Shown here piece after piece: positions 25,769 to 34,796 of a DNA stretch of 64,000 nucleotides (within the stretch, counting starts at the first letter, position 1; each line of letters opens with the position of its first letter). This DNA comes from Acidiluteibacter ferrifornacis (lineage in GTDB: Bacteria > Bacteroidota > Bacteroidia > Flavobacteriales_E > Vicingaceae): contig NZ_WWNE01000002.1 in the NCBI RefSeq assembly GCF_009909615.1, positions 877 through 64,876 of the forward strand, in the 5' to 3' direction. The position numbers and the translations under genes were made by a program. The notes below the pieces were generated by a model. The model had not been told where the DNA came from, did not search any database, and saw only the letters and a list, made by a program, of their open reading frames with translations.

Positions 25769-27252
25769 TAAAACTGAAAATAGATAAAAGGAATTTCTTG
25801 ATCAAATGAGTAAGCCATTATAAGAAGCGTAATGCCAATATATAAAGTCCACCTAAAGAATACTGATTTAGTAGCTAAAATCTCTCTAACACTGCCTTTA
25901 TACTCTTGAATATAATGAACATACTCAAGCACCATAATCCCGATAAGCAATGCAATGAAACGAATTGAATCATGTCCTAGATATAATATATGCGCTCTAC
26001 TATTGCCTTCATTGCTTATTATTCCCATTATATCATTTGACCAACCTTTGAATAACGATTTGCCCAACACTTGAGCAGCATACAAATCAGAAGTATAAAA
26101 TAGTATCCCTAAAACTGCAAAAATTAAATAGGTTTTAACTCTTAAAAACCGTCTATACCAAACAGATTTTCTAAAAGAGCCCAACTTCTTATTCGCTTCT
26201 GACTTTAATTTAGTGAATCGTAAAGTCAAAACAATAACCAACCCATTCAAAATACCCCAAATCAAAAAGTTATAGCTTGCTCCATGCCATAACCCTGAGA
26301 CCAAAAAAACAATCATTACGTTACGATAAGCCTTCCGACGTCCTTTCTTACTCCCACCTAAAGGAGAGAAAATATACTCCTGAAACCAGTTAATTAAGGA
26401 AATATGCCATCTATTCCACAATTCTGACAAACTCTTTGCGAAAAAGGGCCTTCTAAAATTCTCCATCAGTCTTACTCCCATAACTTGAGCACCTCCAATT
26501 GCGATATCAGAATATGCTGAGAAATCACAATAAATCTGATATATAAATAGACAAGAACAAAGAAGCACTGAGAACCCATTAAATTGTTCTGGGTTATCAG
26601 TCACGTATTTTATCATGGGTGAAATCTGATCCGCAATCACTACCTTTTTAAAAAAACCCCATGTCATCAACTTTAATCCATCTGTTACCCTTTTATATTC
26701 AACAAATTGCTTAACCTTAAATTGAGGCAACAAATTAGATGATTTTTCAATTGGACCAGCCACTAATTGAGGGAAATAAGTTACATATAAAGCAAAATAT
26801 CCTAAATGATGCTCTGCTTTAATCTTTCCTTTATAAACATCAATGGAATAACCCATAGTTTGAAAAGTATAAAACGAAATTCCAACAGGAAGAATGATAC
26901 TTAAAGATGGAATTAAGTATGGAATATTCAATAATTCAAATAAACTGGCAAAGGAATCATTAAAAAAATTGTAGTATTTAAAGAGGCATAGGATCCCTAA
27001 GTTACTAATTAAGCTAATAATTAAAAAAGGCCTACGACCTTTCTTAGTCAGCTTTTCATCCATTTTGATTCCCGCTATATAATCAATCAAGGTGGAAATA
27101 AGGATTAAAAACAAAAACCACCCATTTGCTAACCCATAAAAGAAATAACTCGCCAACAATAAAAAAAACCATCGGAAGCGGAATGGAAGGATAAAATAGA
27201 TCCCAACAACTATAGGAAAGAAGTATAAAAATTCAATAGAATTGAAAAGCAT
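25768..27252 (-). CDS. MBOAT O-acyltransferase (AlgI-like), copy 1
   Basis: A 494-residue multi-pass protein and the first gene of the acetylation operon. Motifs: LPVGISFYTFQTMGYSIDVYK, PQLVAGPIEKSSNLLPQ, IYCDFSAYSDIAIGGA, LWNRWHISLINWF and SGLWHGASYNFLIWGILNG with the MBOAT His. It is clearly homologous to copy 2 in the same operon but well diverged, so the two probably serve different SGNH partners or positions on the glycan. A -7 box lies about 60 bases upstream. Confidence 0.93.
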   Translation of the reverse strand: MLFNSIEFLYFFPIVVGIYFILPFRFRWFFLLLASYFFYGLANGWFLFLILISTLIDYIAGIKMDEKLTKKGRRPFLIISLISNLGILCLFKYYNFFNDSFASLFELLNIPYLIPSLSIILPVGISFYTFQTMGYSIDVYKGKIKAEHHLGYFALYVTYFPQLVAGPIEKSSNLLPQFKVKQFVEYKRVTDGLKLMTWGFFKKVVIADQISPMIKYVTDNPEQFNGFSVLLCSCLFIYQIYCDFSAYSDIAIGGAQVMGVRLMENFRRPFFAKSLSELWNRWHISLINWFQEYIFSPLGGSKKGRRKAYRNVMIVFLVSGLWHGASYNFLIWGILNGLVIVLTLRFTKLKSEANKKLGSFRKSVWYRRFLRVKTYLIFAVLGILFYTSDLYAAQVLGKSLFKGWSNDIMGIISNEGNSRAHILYLGHDSIRFIALLIGIMVLEYVHYIQEYKGSVREILATKSVFFRWTLYIGITLLIMAYSFDQEIPFIYFQF

Positions 27253-27313
27253 TGAACTCTTTAAAAATAATTACAGTAACAATTAACTACTTCTTTTTGG
27301 GGAAAAAGCGTTG

Positions 27314-27333
27314 CAAAACTAAGTATATATTTG
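27314..27333. promoter_or_regulatory. Back-to-back -7 boxes of a divergent promoter
   Basis: On the minus strand 27314-27321 reads TAGTTTTG (for the MBOAT operon). On the plus strand 27326-27333 reads TATATTTG (for the sulfotransferase). Both match TAnnTTTG and they are only 4 bases apart, so polymerase binding at the two should be mutually exclusive. Confidence 0.5.
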
Positions 27334-27430
27334 CAGACATATTGATATACCTTTAACAGTTTTTAAGACAATCATCAATCCGTATTACGATTCAATATTG
27401 TGCGGCTTTGGAATTACATTCTATTTAAAT

Positions 27431-28039
27431 ATGATAACACCTAATAGACAAATGGGCTTTATGCACGTCCCCAGAACAGCTGGTGGGTCAATCGTCAATG
27501 AATTAATGAAAACAAACTGGGTAATTCTTGGGCATGATGTTACATCTCCTCATTACATGCACCTTTCTAAATTCAGAAAAATTCACCCTCTCAAAGAAGC
27601 ATATTTTATAGGAGCTGTAAGAAACCCATATGATCGATTAGTAAGCGCTTATCATTTTTTAAAGGCTGGTGGTGATAACGAAATGGACAAAAAAGATGCT
27701 GAAAAATTCATTAATCAATTTGATTCATTCGAGACATTTGTATTGAAGCAATTTTCCTGGTTAAAAAGTAGGAGCACATTAAAACAAATCCACTTAAAAC
27801 CACAATACTACTGGATTACCAAATCAAATAAACTTTTAATTGACCAGCTCTTTAAATTTGAACAATTGGATAAACTATTTGACTTTGTTGTGGCTCACAG
27901 TGAAATTAAACATGAAATGATAAGTCATGTGCATGCCAGTAAGCATTCGAATTATCAGGACTATTATTCCACTTCCATGAAAAAGTTGGTTCAAAGAGCT
28001 TATTACTTAGACTTTAAACTTTTTAATTATAAGGTTTAA
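27431..28039 (+). CDS. Sulfotransferase, family 2
   Basis: The ATG at 27431 gives 202 residues. FMHVPRTAGGSIVNEL is the 5'-phosphosulfate loop for PAPS, and AVRNPYDRLVSAYHFL is the 3'-phosphate-binding site. It would sulfate a sugar of the surface glycan. An earlier TTG in frame (27398) is less likely because the P-loop strand begins near the chosen ATG. It is divergent from the acetylation operon. Its 3' end overlaps the convergent membrane-protein gene by 17 bases. No PAPS synthesis genes are in the window. Confidence 0.87.
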   Translation: MITPNRQMGFMHVPRTAGGSIVNELMKTNWVILGHDVTSPHYMHLSKFRKIHPLKEAYFIGAVRNPYDRLVSAYHFLKAGGDNEMDKKDAEKFINQFDSFETFVLKQFSWLKSRSTLKQIHLKPQYYWITKSNKLLIDQLFKFEQLDKLFDFVVAHSEIKHEMISHVHASKHSNYQDYYSTSMKKLVQRAYYLDFKLFNYKV

Positions 28040-30323
28040 TCGACTTAAATAGTTTAAAATTATTCCAATTGAATTGATTGTCTAAGTTTTGAAAAACTTC
28101 AACATTTAATGGACGAATTAAGACCTCATCAAAATATACCGAATCTGAATACTCCATACTACCCTGTGAACATAGCATTATATATTCTGATGTCGAATTC
28201 AATTGAAAACTGATTTCGTTAAATGACCATTTGCCATCATAAACATTACTTAATGAAGGATTAATATATTCTGTCCGTATAATGTCACCACTTTCATTTT
28301 TTACTTCTAGCCAAACCGTATTAAAATATTGATCGTACAGATTATTATAAGCCCAGAAACTTAATTGATACAATTTATTAGGATCTAATTTTATCGACTG
28401 CCCGTTTAAAAGTATTCCAAATTCACTCTTTCTTTTCTTCAAAGCTCCTTCTCCTCGATATTGAAAGTCTGTTGGCAAATCGTCAAAAGATACATACGCT
28501 ATTCTTGAACTATCAGACTTGTAGAATCCCCACAATGAGTCGTACAAATAATGCTCTGCCTTTTCTTCTAACCCTAGAATAATCTCTTCTGAGTTATCAG
28601 TAAACAAATTGATTAAGTCGATTTGATACCATTCGAATTCTTCATTGGAATACAGAAGTTTAGCTCGGCTCAGGAACTCCTTTTCTAATGGCAACACCTC
28701 ACTTTTTGAGAAAACAACAAGTAAGGGTTTGTCATTCAAATAGTTTTGTATTGGCTTCTTGATAAAAACTGGGGTTAATAATTGTACTATACTTTGAGCC
28801 TCCGCTACTGAATTTCTTGATAGCATAGCACTCATTAGCGGCAATCCTGTTTTGATCGATAACTGCATCGATAGTCTTTTAGACTTTTCATCATCCTGTA
28901 AGGCATTTAATCCAGTATACTCATGATAAAAAGGAACCGGAAAAATCGCTTGAAAATCATCGAAATCAATATCGGATTGCATGGCATCATCAAAAATTTG
29001 ATTCTGAAATGGAGATTTGTGAATACTGATAACTTCGCTTAGGTGACGGTGAACAGCCATTCCCTCTATAAGCAATAATAATCCTGCCACAGTTAAGATA
29101 ATACTTCTATACTTCAAAAGAGTAAAAGTGTTTAAGGCAACCAATGAAAAGGTGGTGATGACAAAATAGAATGCCCATGCAAATCGGCCAAGACCAACAA
29201 ACTGCTTAATAATTGAAGGCAATAAAAAGTCCAACCCATACCTAAAAGGGAAAGCAAATGAAAACATTAATAAACAAAAAGCTGATAGAAGAAATACCCA
29301 CCAATGTTGATTTAATCCTGCAAAAAACAACTTAACCTTTCCAACTACCAACCCATAAATTAAATAAATGAAGGCCATAAATAGAATAACTATGGTTGAT
29401 AACCCAATATAGTTACCCACCCTTGACCATGGCTCAGCATTGAGGTGGGAAAAATCAAACAGCAATTCAAAAATGGGCTTAAATGGAGAAACTAAAGGCA
29501 ACAAAATAGAATGTAATGACGCTCGATGCTGGAAAAGATATGGCATCTCAATTCTACCAGAATGTTGATCTAAAGTCTTAATTAGCAACACAACTATTAT
29601 TGTTGGTATTGACACCTGAACCAAGAAATGCAGCCAAACATCTATTTTTTTCTTATCGGTAAAAATCAACCAATGAAATAACCATACAAATGCGGTGAAT
29701 GCTAAAAGTATAAATCCAAGATAATTATGTGAATAAAACCAAAATAGGGTATTCAAACCAATCAAACTGCTGTACATCCAATCTTTAGAACCCTCAAGAT
29801 ACTTGATTATTAAAAACCAACCCATCGGAAAAAAACAAACATATGACAAAGAGTAATGACCGTGTTGCCATAAGATGGCTGTTGAGCATAAAAATGAAAT
29901 TCCTAGTGCTGCAATTATTGCAGTTATTCTTGGACATTTATAATAATCAAGAATTAAGAACAAAAACACAGCTGCGATTGGGATAGAAAAAAGCATACAA
30001 AAGTTCAAAATTCCAACACCATAATCACTTATATCCCAAAAGTAGGTACAAAAGAATTTCAAAAAATTGGCGAAAAAAGGGTGAATATCAACGAGAAAAA
30101 TCAGTTCTCCATATGGATAATTCATCCCATCAAATGAAAGATAATTAGGATCATGCTTTATATGATACAAGTAATTATAATAGTTCTTAAAACCATCTCC
30201 TCCGTTACAAAACAGAACTTCGTTAAGGTTTAATATTATGTCTGAATATACCCCAAAAAGTAGTCCAACTGCTATGCAGAAAACCAGAAGTAATGAATTG
30301 TTTTTACTGAACAATACCTTCAT
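28023..30323 (-). CDS. Large GT-C-like membrane protein with C-terminal extracellular domain
   Basis: A 766-residue protein with about eleven hydrophobic segments in the first 430 residues. An N-terminal loop CNGGDGFKNYYNYLYHIKHD resembles acidic first-loop motifs of GT-C glycosyltransferases. A soluble region of about 330 residues follows. Its last part (LYQLSFWAYNN...YFNTVWLEVKNESG...SVYFDEVLIRPL) looks like a carbohydrate-binding jelly-roll. I infer a lipid-linked sugar transferase or glycan-modifying membrane enzyme at the edge of the polysaccharide locus. The family name is not certain. It lies 40 bases downstream of the barrel-like lipoprotein gene. Confidence 0.6.
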   Translation of the reverse strand: MKVLFSKNNSLLLVFCIAVGLLFGVYSDIILNLNEVLFCNGGDGFKNYYNYLYHIKHDPNYLSFDGMNYPYGELIFLVDIHPFFANFLKFFCTYFWDISDYGVGILNFCMLFSIPIAAVFLFLILDYYKCPRITAIIAALGISFLCSTAILWQHGHYSLSYVCFFPMGWFLIIKYLEGSKDWMYSSLIGLNTLFWFYSHNYLGFILLAFTAFVWLFHWLIFTDKKKIDVWLHFLVQVSIPTIIVVLLIKTLDQHSGRIEMPYLFQHRASLHSILLPLVSPFKPIFELLFDFSHLNAEPWSRVGNYIGLSTIVILFMAFIYLIYGLVVGKVKLFFAGLNQHWWVFLLSAFCLLMFSFAFPFRYGLDFLLPSIIKQFVGLGRFAWAFYFVITTFSLVALNTFTLLKYRSIILTVAGLLLLIEGMAVHRHLSEVISIHKSPFQNQIFDDAMQSDIDFDDFQAIFPVPFYHEYTGLNALQDDEKSKRLSMQLSIKTGLPLMSAMLSRNSVAEAQSIVQLLTPVFIKKPIQNYLNDKPLLVVFSKSEVLPLEKEFLSRAKLLYSNEEFEWYQIDLINLFTDNSEEIILGLEEKAEHYLYDSLWGFYKSDSSRIAYVSFDDLPTDFQYRGEGALKKRKSEFGILLNGQSIKLDPNKLYQLSFWAYNNLYDQYFNTVWLEVKNESGDIIRTEYINPSLSNVYDGKWSFNEISFQLNSTSEYIMLCSQGSMEYSDSVYFDEVLIRPLNVEVFQNLDNQFNWNNFKLFKSIKPYN

Positions 30324-30363
30324 TTTTAATTGTTGAAACGAATCTTAAAAAATAAACTATTTT

Positions 30364-31116
30364 TTAGTTTTTACTCTTAATGGTCTTTCTTAACCGATTA
30401 ATATTAATACCAAAGCTAATAGAGGTATTCAACCATCTATTCGTATAAAAACCATCTTCAGGGGAAATGTAGAACCCAATTTGCCAAGTGAAATCAAAAA
30501 TATCTTCTTTCTTTAATAGTGTCATGGTAGGTTGAGCAGAAGTAAAGGTTTTTCTAAAAAAGTAATCTTTTGATTGTGGGTAATAAGGCGAATTATTGAT
30601 ATCGTAAAATGTAATTGCTGCTAACTTCGCTGAAAAACGCACAGAGGTAGTTTTATTAATCTCATATGCAAAAGTAGGCTGAATAAAAATGTGTTCATGC
30701 ATGGCTTCAAGAGAAACTTGAGTGCGTAAAAATAAGTCATTCGAAGTTCCTACTATTCCTGACTCACCAATTCCATAGCCAGCATAAATTTCGAAATAAT
30801 GTAAAGTGTCAATTCTTAAATAGTAGCCCAACCCAAATTCATACTGCTGATTATTATAAGTATTGACAATTGAAGAGTTTGGGCTTCCCTCATTTCTTCG
30901 CTCCACATTTTGAAATCCATTGGTATAGTTGGCAATAATTCCTAGGTGATTTATTGGACTATAAGCTGCTTCTACCCCATAATTCCGACCTAAACTAACC
31001 GATAAATTTCCATCATTTTTCCCTTCTAACACTGGAACATTTGCTCTTCCAGGCTTATACAAATTGCAACTGGCAAGTAAAACAGCTGATATAATACAAA
31101 CGAATAGTGACTTCAT
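30364..31116 (-). CDS. Beta-barrel-like lipoprotein, unknown function
   Basis: A 250-residue protein with the lipobox LLASC (Cys17). The rest is made of alternating hydrophobic strands with aromatic ends (YGVEAAYSPINHLGIIANY, YEFGLGYYLRI, YFEIYAGYGIGES, FDFTWQIGFYISPE, TSISFGININ), like a small outer-membrane barrel. It is probably lipidated and sits in or on the outer membrane. Its start overlaps the end of the upstream lipoprotein gene by 4 bases. I do not recognise the family. Confidence 0.6.
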   Translation of the reverse strand: MKSLFVCIISAVLLASCNLYKPGRANVPVLEGKNDGNLSVSLGRNYGVEAAYSPINHLGIIANYTNGFQNVERRNEGSPNSSIVNTYNNQQYEFGLGYYLRIDTLHYFEIYAGYGIGESGIVGTSNDLFLRTQVSLEAMHEHIFIQPTFAYEINKTTSVRFSAKLAAITFYDINNSPYYPQSKDYFFRKTFTSAQPTMTLLKKEDIFDFTWQIGFYISPEDGFYTNRWLNTSISFGININRLRKTIKSKN

Positions 31117-31826
31117 TGAATAAGCGAATGATTTAGGTCAATGAATACATTTAACCGATTGCAATAAGGAATCACTTCACTTATGAAACCAAAGTTGCCT
31201 GGGTGGCAATTCACATTTCTTTTTCCGTAAAAGCAACTGTCAGCGATATACCATTCTATTTCAAAAGGGTAAAAACTTTGAAAGTCGCGTACGATTATAT
31301 CTAACGATTGACCATCTGTAAATGGTCCTACGAAATCTTTACTATAATTACTATTAGAATAAGAAACCTCTTTAATAAAAAGGGTATCGCTTCTGGTCAG
31401 TTGGTTGACTCCGGTGGTAAAAATAGAAATGGTATCTTTTAGCTGTTTGATTAATTCAACATGCAATTCGTTTTGCCACGGAAGTCGATTAGAAATTAGC
31501 GTTTCTTTCCCAGATGATTCGTCGTAACTATAAAGTCGCAAATCATTTGAATTAAACTTAAAAGAAGTTGTTTCTAAAATGTATTTAATAAAAAACTCCC
31601 CATTTAAATTTGTACTCGTTTGTGCAAGAAGTTTATTATCATGAAATGCTGAAACAGCATATAGCCTTATAGCTACATCATTCATTGGAGTACCTTGGCA
31701 ATTTTTTAAATAAACACCCGATAGGGTATATTCTTCAAAATTTAATTGATATTTAGTTTCTTCACGATCTAAACATGAAGAAAGGATTAATGCTAGAACT
31801 AAAAAATTGATATTTCTCCTAATCAT
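31113..31826 (-). CDS. Lipoprotein of unknown function
   Basis: A 237-residue lipoprotein (MIRRNINFLVLALILSSC, Cys18). The region YTLSGVYLKNCQGTPMNDVAIRLY..... LNGEFFIKYILE looks like a carboxypeptidase-regulatory/CnaB-type beta-sandwich at about residues 33-100. The rest has no known match; it contains several Cys (CFYGKRNVNC) and reads as beta-rich. It is coupled by a 4-base overlap to the barrel-like lipoprotein downstream. Confidence 0.6.
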   Translation of the reverse strand: MIRRNINFLVLALILSSCLDREETKYQLNFEEYTLSGVYLKNCQGTPMNDVAIRLYAVSAFHDNKLLAQTSTNLNGEFFIKYILETTSFKFNSNDLRLYSYDESSGKETLISNRLPWQNELHVELIKQLKDTISIFTTGVNQLTRSDTLFIKEVSYSNSNYSKDFVGPFTDGQSLDIIVRDFQSFYPFEIEWYIADSCFYGKRNVNCHPGNFGFISEVIPYCNRLNVFIDLNHSLIQ

Positions 31827-31993
31827 AACGATTATTTAGCTAGCAACTAAGTTATATAAATACTTCCATAGATATTAAATTCCTGACATTATTTCTATAG
31901 AAGGATAAAAACACCTTACACGACAATCAAATGATCATGTAGACTAATTGCAATCCACTAATTTATTTTTAATCAGAGCGCTATATTAAATAT

Positions 31994-32416
31994 CTATCTT
32001 ATTGTTCTAAAAGTAAAAATGTAAGGGTAAGTATACTCTCTCGTTTCCTTTTTATAAAGCATAATTTTGTATTCACTCTCTTCATCACATTTAGCTGCTG
32101 CCCATTGATTATTATAATCTGAAACGACAATCATCTTACCAAAAGGGTCTTCAAACCTTACTTGGTAATCATCAATGTTATCTTTTATCTTATCCGGTAA
32201 AATATCCTCTTGAATTTCTACTTCAAATTTGATCGTTGTACAGTCTATCTGACTAATATTTTTTGCAATCACATATTGCTCCTTACTGATGTTAGACACT
32301 TTTTGCGTTAAATAAATATCCTCCAAATCGTTATCTTTTTTACATCCTCCAAACATAAAAAGCAATATCATGGAGTAATAGAGGAGAGTATTCTTTTCGA
32401 AATTAAGTAGACTCAT
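31994..32416 (-). CDS. Small lipoprotein, tandem paralogue 1
   Basis: A 140-residue lipoprotein; the hydrophobic stretch ends in MFGGCKK, giving a lipid Cys. The mature part shares a clear pattern with the neighbouring 128-residue gene: (D/S)C..I.F.V....D.(L/I)PD.I......V.(F)EDP(F/Y)GK......N(N/E)Q.A.A.CD.....Y.I..Y.......P(Y).F.F.T. This is a small beta-sandwich-like unit. It matches no family I know. The two genes are 12 bases apart. Confidence 0.6.
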   Translation of the reverse strand: MSLLNFEKNTLLYYSMILLFMFGGCKKDNDLEDIYLTQKVSNISKEQYVIAKNISQIDCTTIKFEVEIQEDILPDKIKDNIDDYQVRFEDPFGKMIVVSDYNNQWAAAKCDEESEYKIMLYKKETREYTYPYIFTFRTIR

Positions 32417-32428
32417 GATTCAATAGAG

Positions 32429-32815
32429 TTATTTTTTTGTTTCAAATTTAAAGTAGTAAGGTTTCGACTCATTGCTGTGATAAGAGGTATATATAGAAAT
32501 GCGATAAGTGTTAACCGTATCACATATAGCTGATGCGTATTGCTCATTTCTAGTACCGGCATAAAATATCTTTCCGTATGGATCCTCCACTTTTATATGA
32601 TAAGGTCCAATGTCATCGGGTATACTATCTAAATCAACATCTACATAAAACCCTATTCTATCACAACTAACCTGCCTCACATCTCTAACCGATACACAGC
32701 AGAGATAAGGGTCTTCGTATATCGAAGGAGTAATTGAGACACCTTCTAGCAAGTCCTCCCTTTCACAAGATGTAATGAGAAATATAAAAAAGAAACAAAA
32801 TGTTATCGATCGCAT
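32429..32815 (-). CDS. Small lipoprotein, tandem paralogue 2
   Basis: A 128-residue lipoprotein with lipobox FLITSC (Cys17). It is homologous to the adjacent 140-residue gene over its whole mature length, including the EDP(Y)GK and CD....Y.I..Y motifs. It carries an extra CC pair (PYLCCVSV). The adjacent placement and residual identity point to an old tandem duplication. It follows the PEGA-like gene with 4 bases between and is probably co-transcribed with it. Confidence 0.6.
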   Translation of the reverse strand: MRSITFCFFFIFLITSCEREDLLEGVSITPSIYEDPYLCCVSVRDVRQVSCDRIGFYVDVDLDSIPDDIGPYHIKVEDPYGKIFYAGTRNEQYASAICDTVNTYRISIYTSYHSNESKPYYFKFETKK

Positions 32816-32819
32816 AATA

Positions 32820-33557
32820 CTAAAACTGAAATTTTATATACAACCCAGTTGATTGAACAGTAAGTGTTGGGATAATATCTAAGCGAGCTAATTTAGGTTC
32901 TTCACTAAATTCAGGTCTTTTCAATTTTTTACTGAGTTTCCAGGTTACAAAATTTAATACCACGGCAGCTCCTGCTCCGTAAATTATAAATTCACTATTT
33001 TTATTAATTTGATTCACTGCATTGGTATACTTATCCTTCGTATTGTCAAATTTAGTCCTATTGGATAATAAATCGAGCTCCCAAAAAGAATCTTCATATG
33101 CTTGCTTATGCATTAAAGCTTCTTGTTCATAACGGTCTGCATCTGCGTTTAGATTAGAGTTTTGAATTAGCTTACTTCCTGCTATTATACCATAGGCCAG
33201 TATTGGACCATAGCGCATACTAAACCTTGAAAAATTGTATGCATGTAATTTCAATCTATACGACTTGTACTCTTTAGTAGGTTGCAACTCCACTGATACT
33301 GTTTTATAAAAACCATTCCCAATTTTCACTTGCTTAGTTACTAATTCCCGAGTAGGAGCCCAAATTTTCACCTCATATGTTCCGGTATCAAGCTCAATCG
33401 GCTTTCCTGACTCATAGGTGGCAGTACCGATTTGAATTATAGCATTTTGCGGGATCGTATATACTTTTAAAATTCCACTGTTTTGACTTACTAGCAGTGT
33501 GCTAAAGAAAAGTGCCAATAATAACAAAGTGGAGCCTCTAGATTTCAATGGATTCAT
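32820..33557 (-). CDS. PEGA-like membrane protein
   Basis: A 245-residue protein with a signal or anchor at about residues 9-24. A PEGA-type beta domain follows (GILKVYTIPQNAIIQIG, PIELDTGTYEVKIWAP). The second half has two hydrophobic helices (YGPILAYGIIAGSK and FIIYGAGAAVVLNFVTW) flanking a charged helical stretch. PEGA domains usually bind surface or cell-wall partners. It is the first gene of the minus-strand lipoprotein group. The function is unknown. Confidence 0.55.
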   Translation of the reverse strand: MNPLKSRGSTLLLLALFFSTLLVSQNSGILKVYTIPQNAIIQIGTATYESGKPIELDTGTYEVKIWAPTRELVTKQVKIGNGFYKTVSVELQPTKEYKSYRLKLHAYNFSRFSMRYGPILAYGIIAGSKLIQNSNLNADADRYEQEALMHKQAYEDSFWELDLLSNRTKFDNTKDKYTNAVNQINKNSEFIIYGAGAAVVLNFVTWKLSKKLKRPEFSEEPKLARLDIIPTLTVQSTGLYIKFQF

Positions 33558-33633
33558 CTCTAATTTTGTAGGTTTTAATTCTTTGGAAATAACTAATTTC
33601 TGGAAAAATAGAGAAAATAATTAAGTACAAAAC

Positions 33634-33671
33634 AAAAAAGGAGAATATTTTTACAAATCTTCTCCTTTTAT
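33634..33671 (-). terminator. Terminator after the OmpA-family gene
   Basis: A 10-base stem (AAAAGGAGAA at 33636-33645 with TTCTCCTTTT at 33660-33669) with a 14-base loop. On the minus strand a run of T follows. It lies 27 bases after the stop of the OmpA lipoprotein gene. Confidence 0.75.
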
Positions 33672-33697
33672 TAAATTCTAAACCAAGTTTTTATAGG

Positions 33698-34699
33698 CTA
33701 ATTTCCCAGAATCTCCAACAACTCGTCCAACTTTGGAGTTAAAATAATTTCGGTTCTTCTATTCTCGGTTCTTCCCTCTTTGGTAGTGTTTGGAGCCACT
33801 GGCACATATTCGCCTCTTCCAGCAGCAGTTAACCTCGTAGGATTTACCTTACTGTTTTCTACAATAATTTTAACCACCGATGTTGCACGCTTAACGCTTA
33901 AGTCCCAGTTGTCAGCAATTGGGCCGGAACCTTTTAGAGGTACATTATCTGTATGACCTTCAACTAAGACATTTATGTCTTGATTTTGTTCCAATACTTT
34001 TGCCAACTTCTTCAAAACATCTACTCCTTTTGGGTCAATCACATAGCTTCCTGATTTATAGAGTAAACTCTCGTCTAACGAAACGTATACTTTCCCATTC
34101 TTCGTTTCAATTTTCAAACCATCATTTTCAAAGCCCAATAATGCATCTTGAACCTTCATTCTTAACGCATTCACAACAGAGTCCTTCTCATTCAATATAG
34201 ATTGTAACTCCTTCACTTTTGCTTCTCTCTCTTCCAAGTCCCCATTTAAAATAGATAAACGCTCTTCTTTTGCATTTAAATCAGCTTCTAGTCTTTGTAA
34301 AGCATCACGCTGTTTTTGCAATTCAGACTCAGCTTCTTGTAGACTTCCAAATAAACGTTTGTTGTCAGCAGCATTTCCCGCCAATAAGTCTCTATTTTTT
34401 TCTAATAGCAAGTCATAAGTTTCATTCAACTTATCATAGTTTTTAGTCAAGGTTCTCAATGACTTTCCTTGCACAGTAGTATCTGCTTGTAGCCCTTTTA
34501 ATCTTCGTTCAAAATCTTCAAACTTAGACTGAACTTCAGTTAGCTGCTCATCCAATTCTCGGGTTCTCTCTTTAAGCGCATTATTTTGCTCTTCACACGC
34601 CATTCGACGTTCTTTCATCTCTTCGTATTTCCGTGCAGGAACGCAAGCAAACAGTAAGCTACTCAATAAGATTGAAAAGGTTATTCTTTTTAATTTCAT
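33698..34699 (-). CDS. OmpA-family lipoprotein with coiled coil
   Basis: A 333-residue lipoprotein (lipobox SLLFAC, Cys19). Residues about 25-195 form a long Glu/Lys/Leu-rich coiled coil. The C-terminal OmpA domain has VLVEGHTDNVP, NWDLSVKRATSVVK and GRGEYVPVAPN......NRRTEI, which bind peptidoglycan. It probably ties the outer membrane to the cell wall, the coiled coil acting as a spacer. It has a terminator behind it and stands alone. Confidence 0.88.
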   Translation of the reverse strand: MKLKRITFSILLSSLLFACVPARKYEEMKERRMACEEQNNALKERTRELDEQLTEVQSKFEDFERRLKGLQADTTVQGKSLRTLTKNYDKLNETYDLLLEKNRDLLAGNAADNKRLFGSLQEAESELQKQRDALQRLEADLNAKEERLSILNGDLEEREAKVKELQSILNEKDSVVNALRMKVQDALLGFENDGLKIETKNGKVYVSLDESLLYKSGSYVIDPKGVDVLKKLAKVLEQNQDINVLVEGHTDNVPLKGSGPIADNWDLSVKRATSVVKIIVENSKVNPTRLTAAGRGEYVPVAPNTTKEGRTENRRTEIILTPKLDELLEILGN

Positions 34700-34796
34700 T
34701 TTGAATCCATTTTTAAACTATTACAAATATTGTTCTTTTCCATACAGCACGAATGATGCCGTAAAATAGTTTTAAACACTTCGTTTTTAATTGGCA

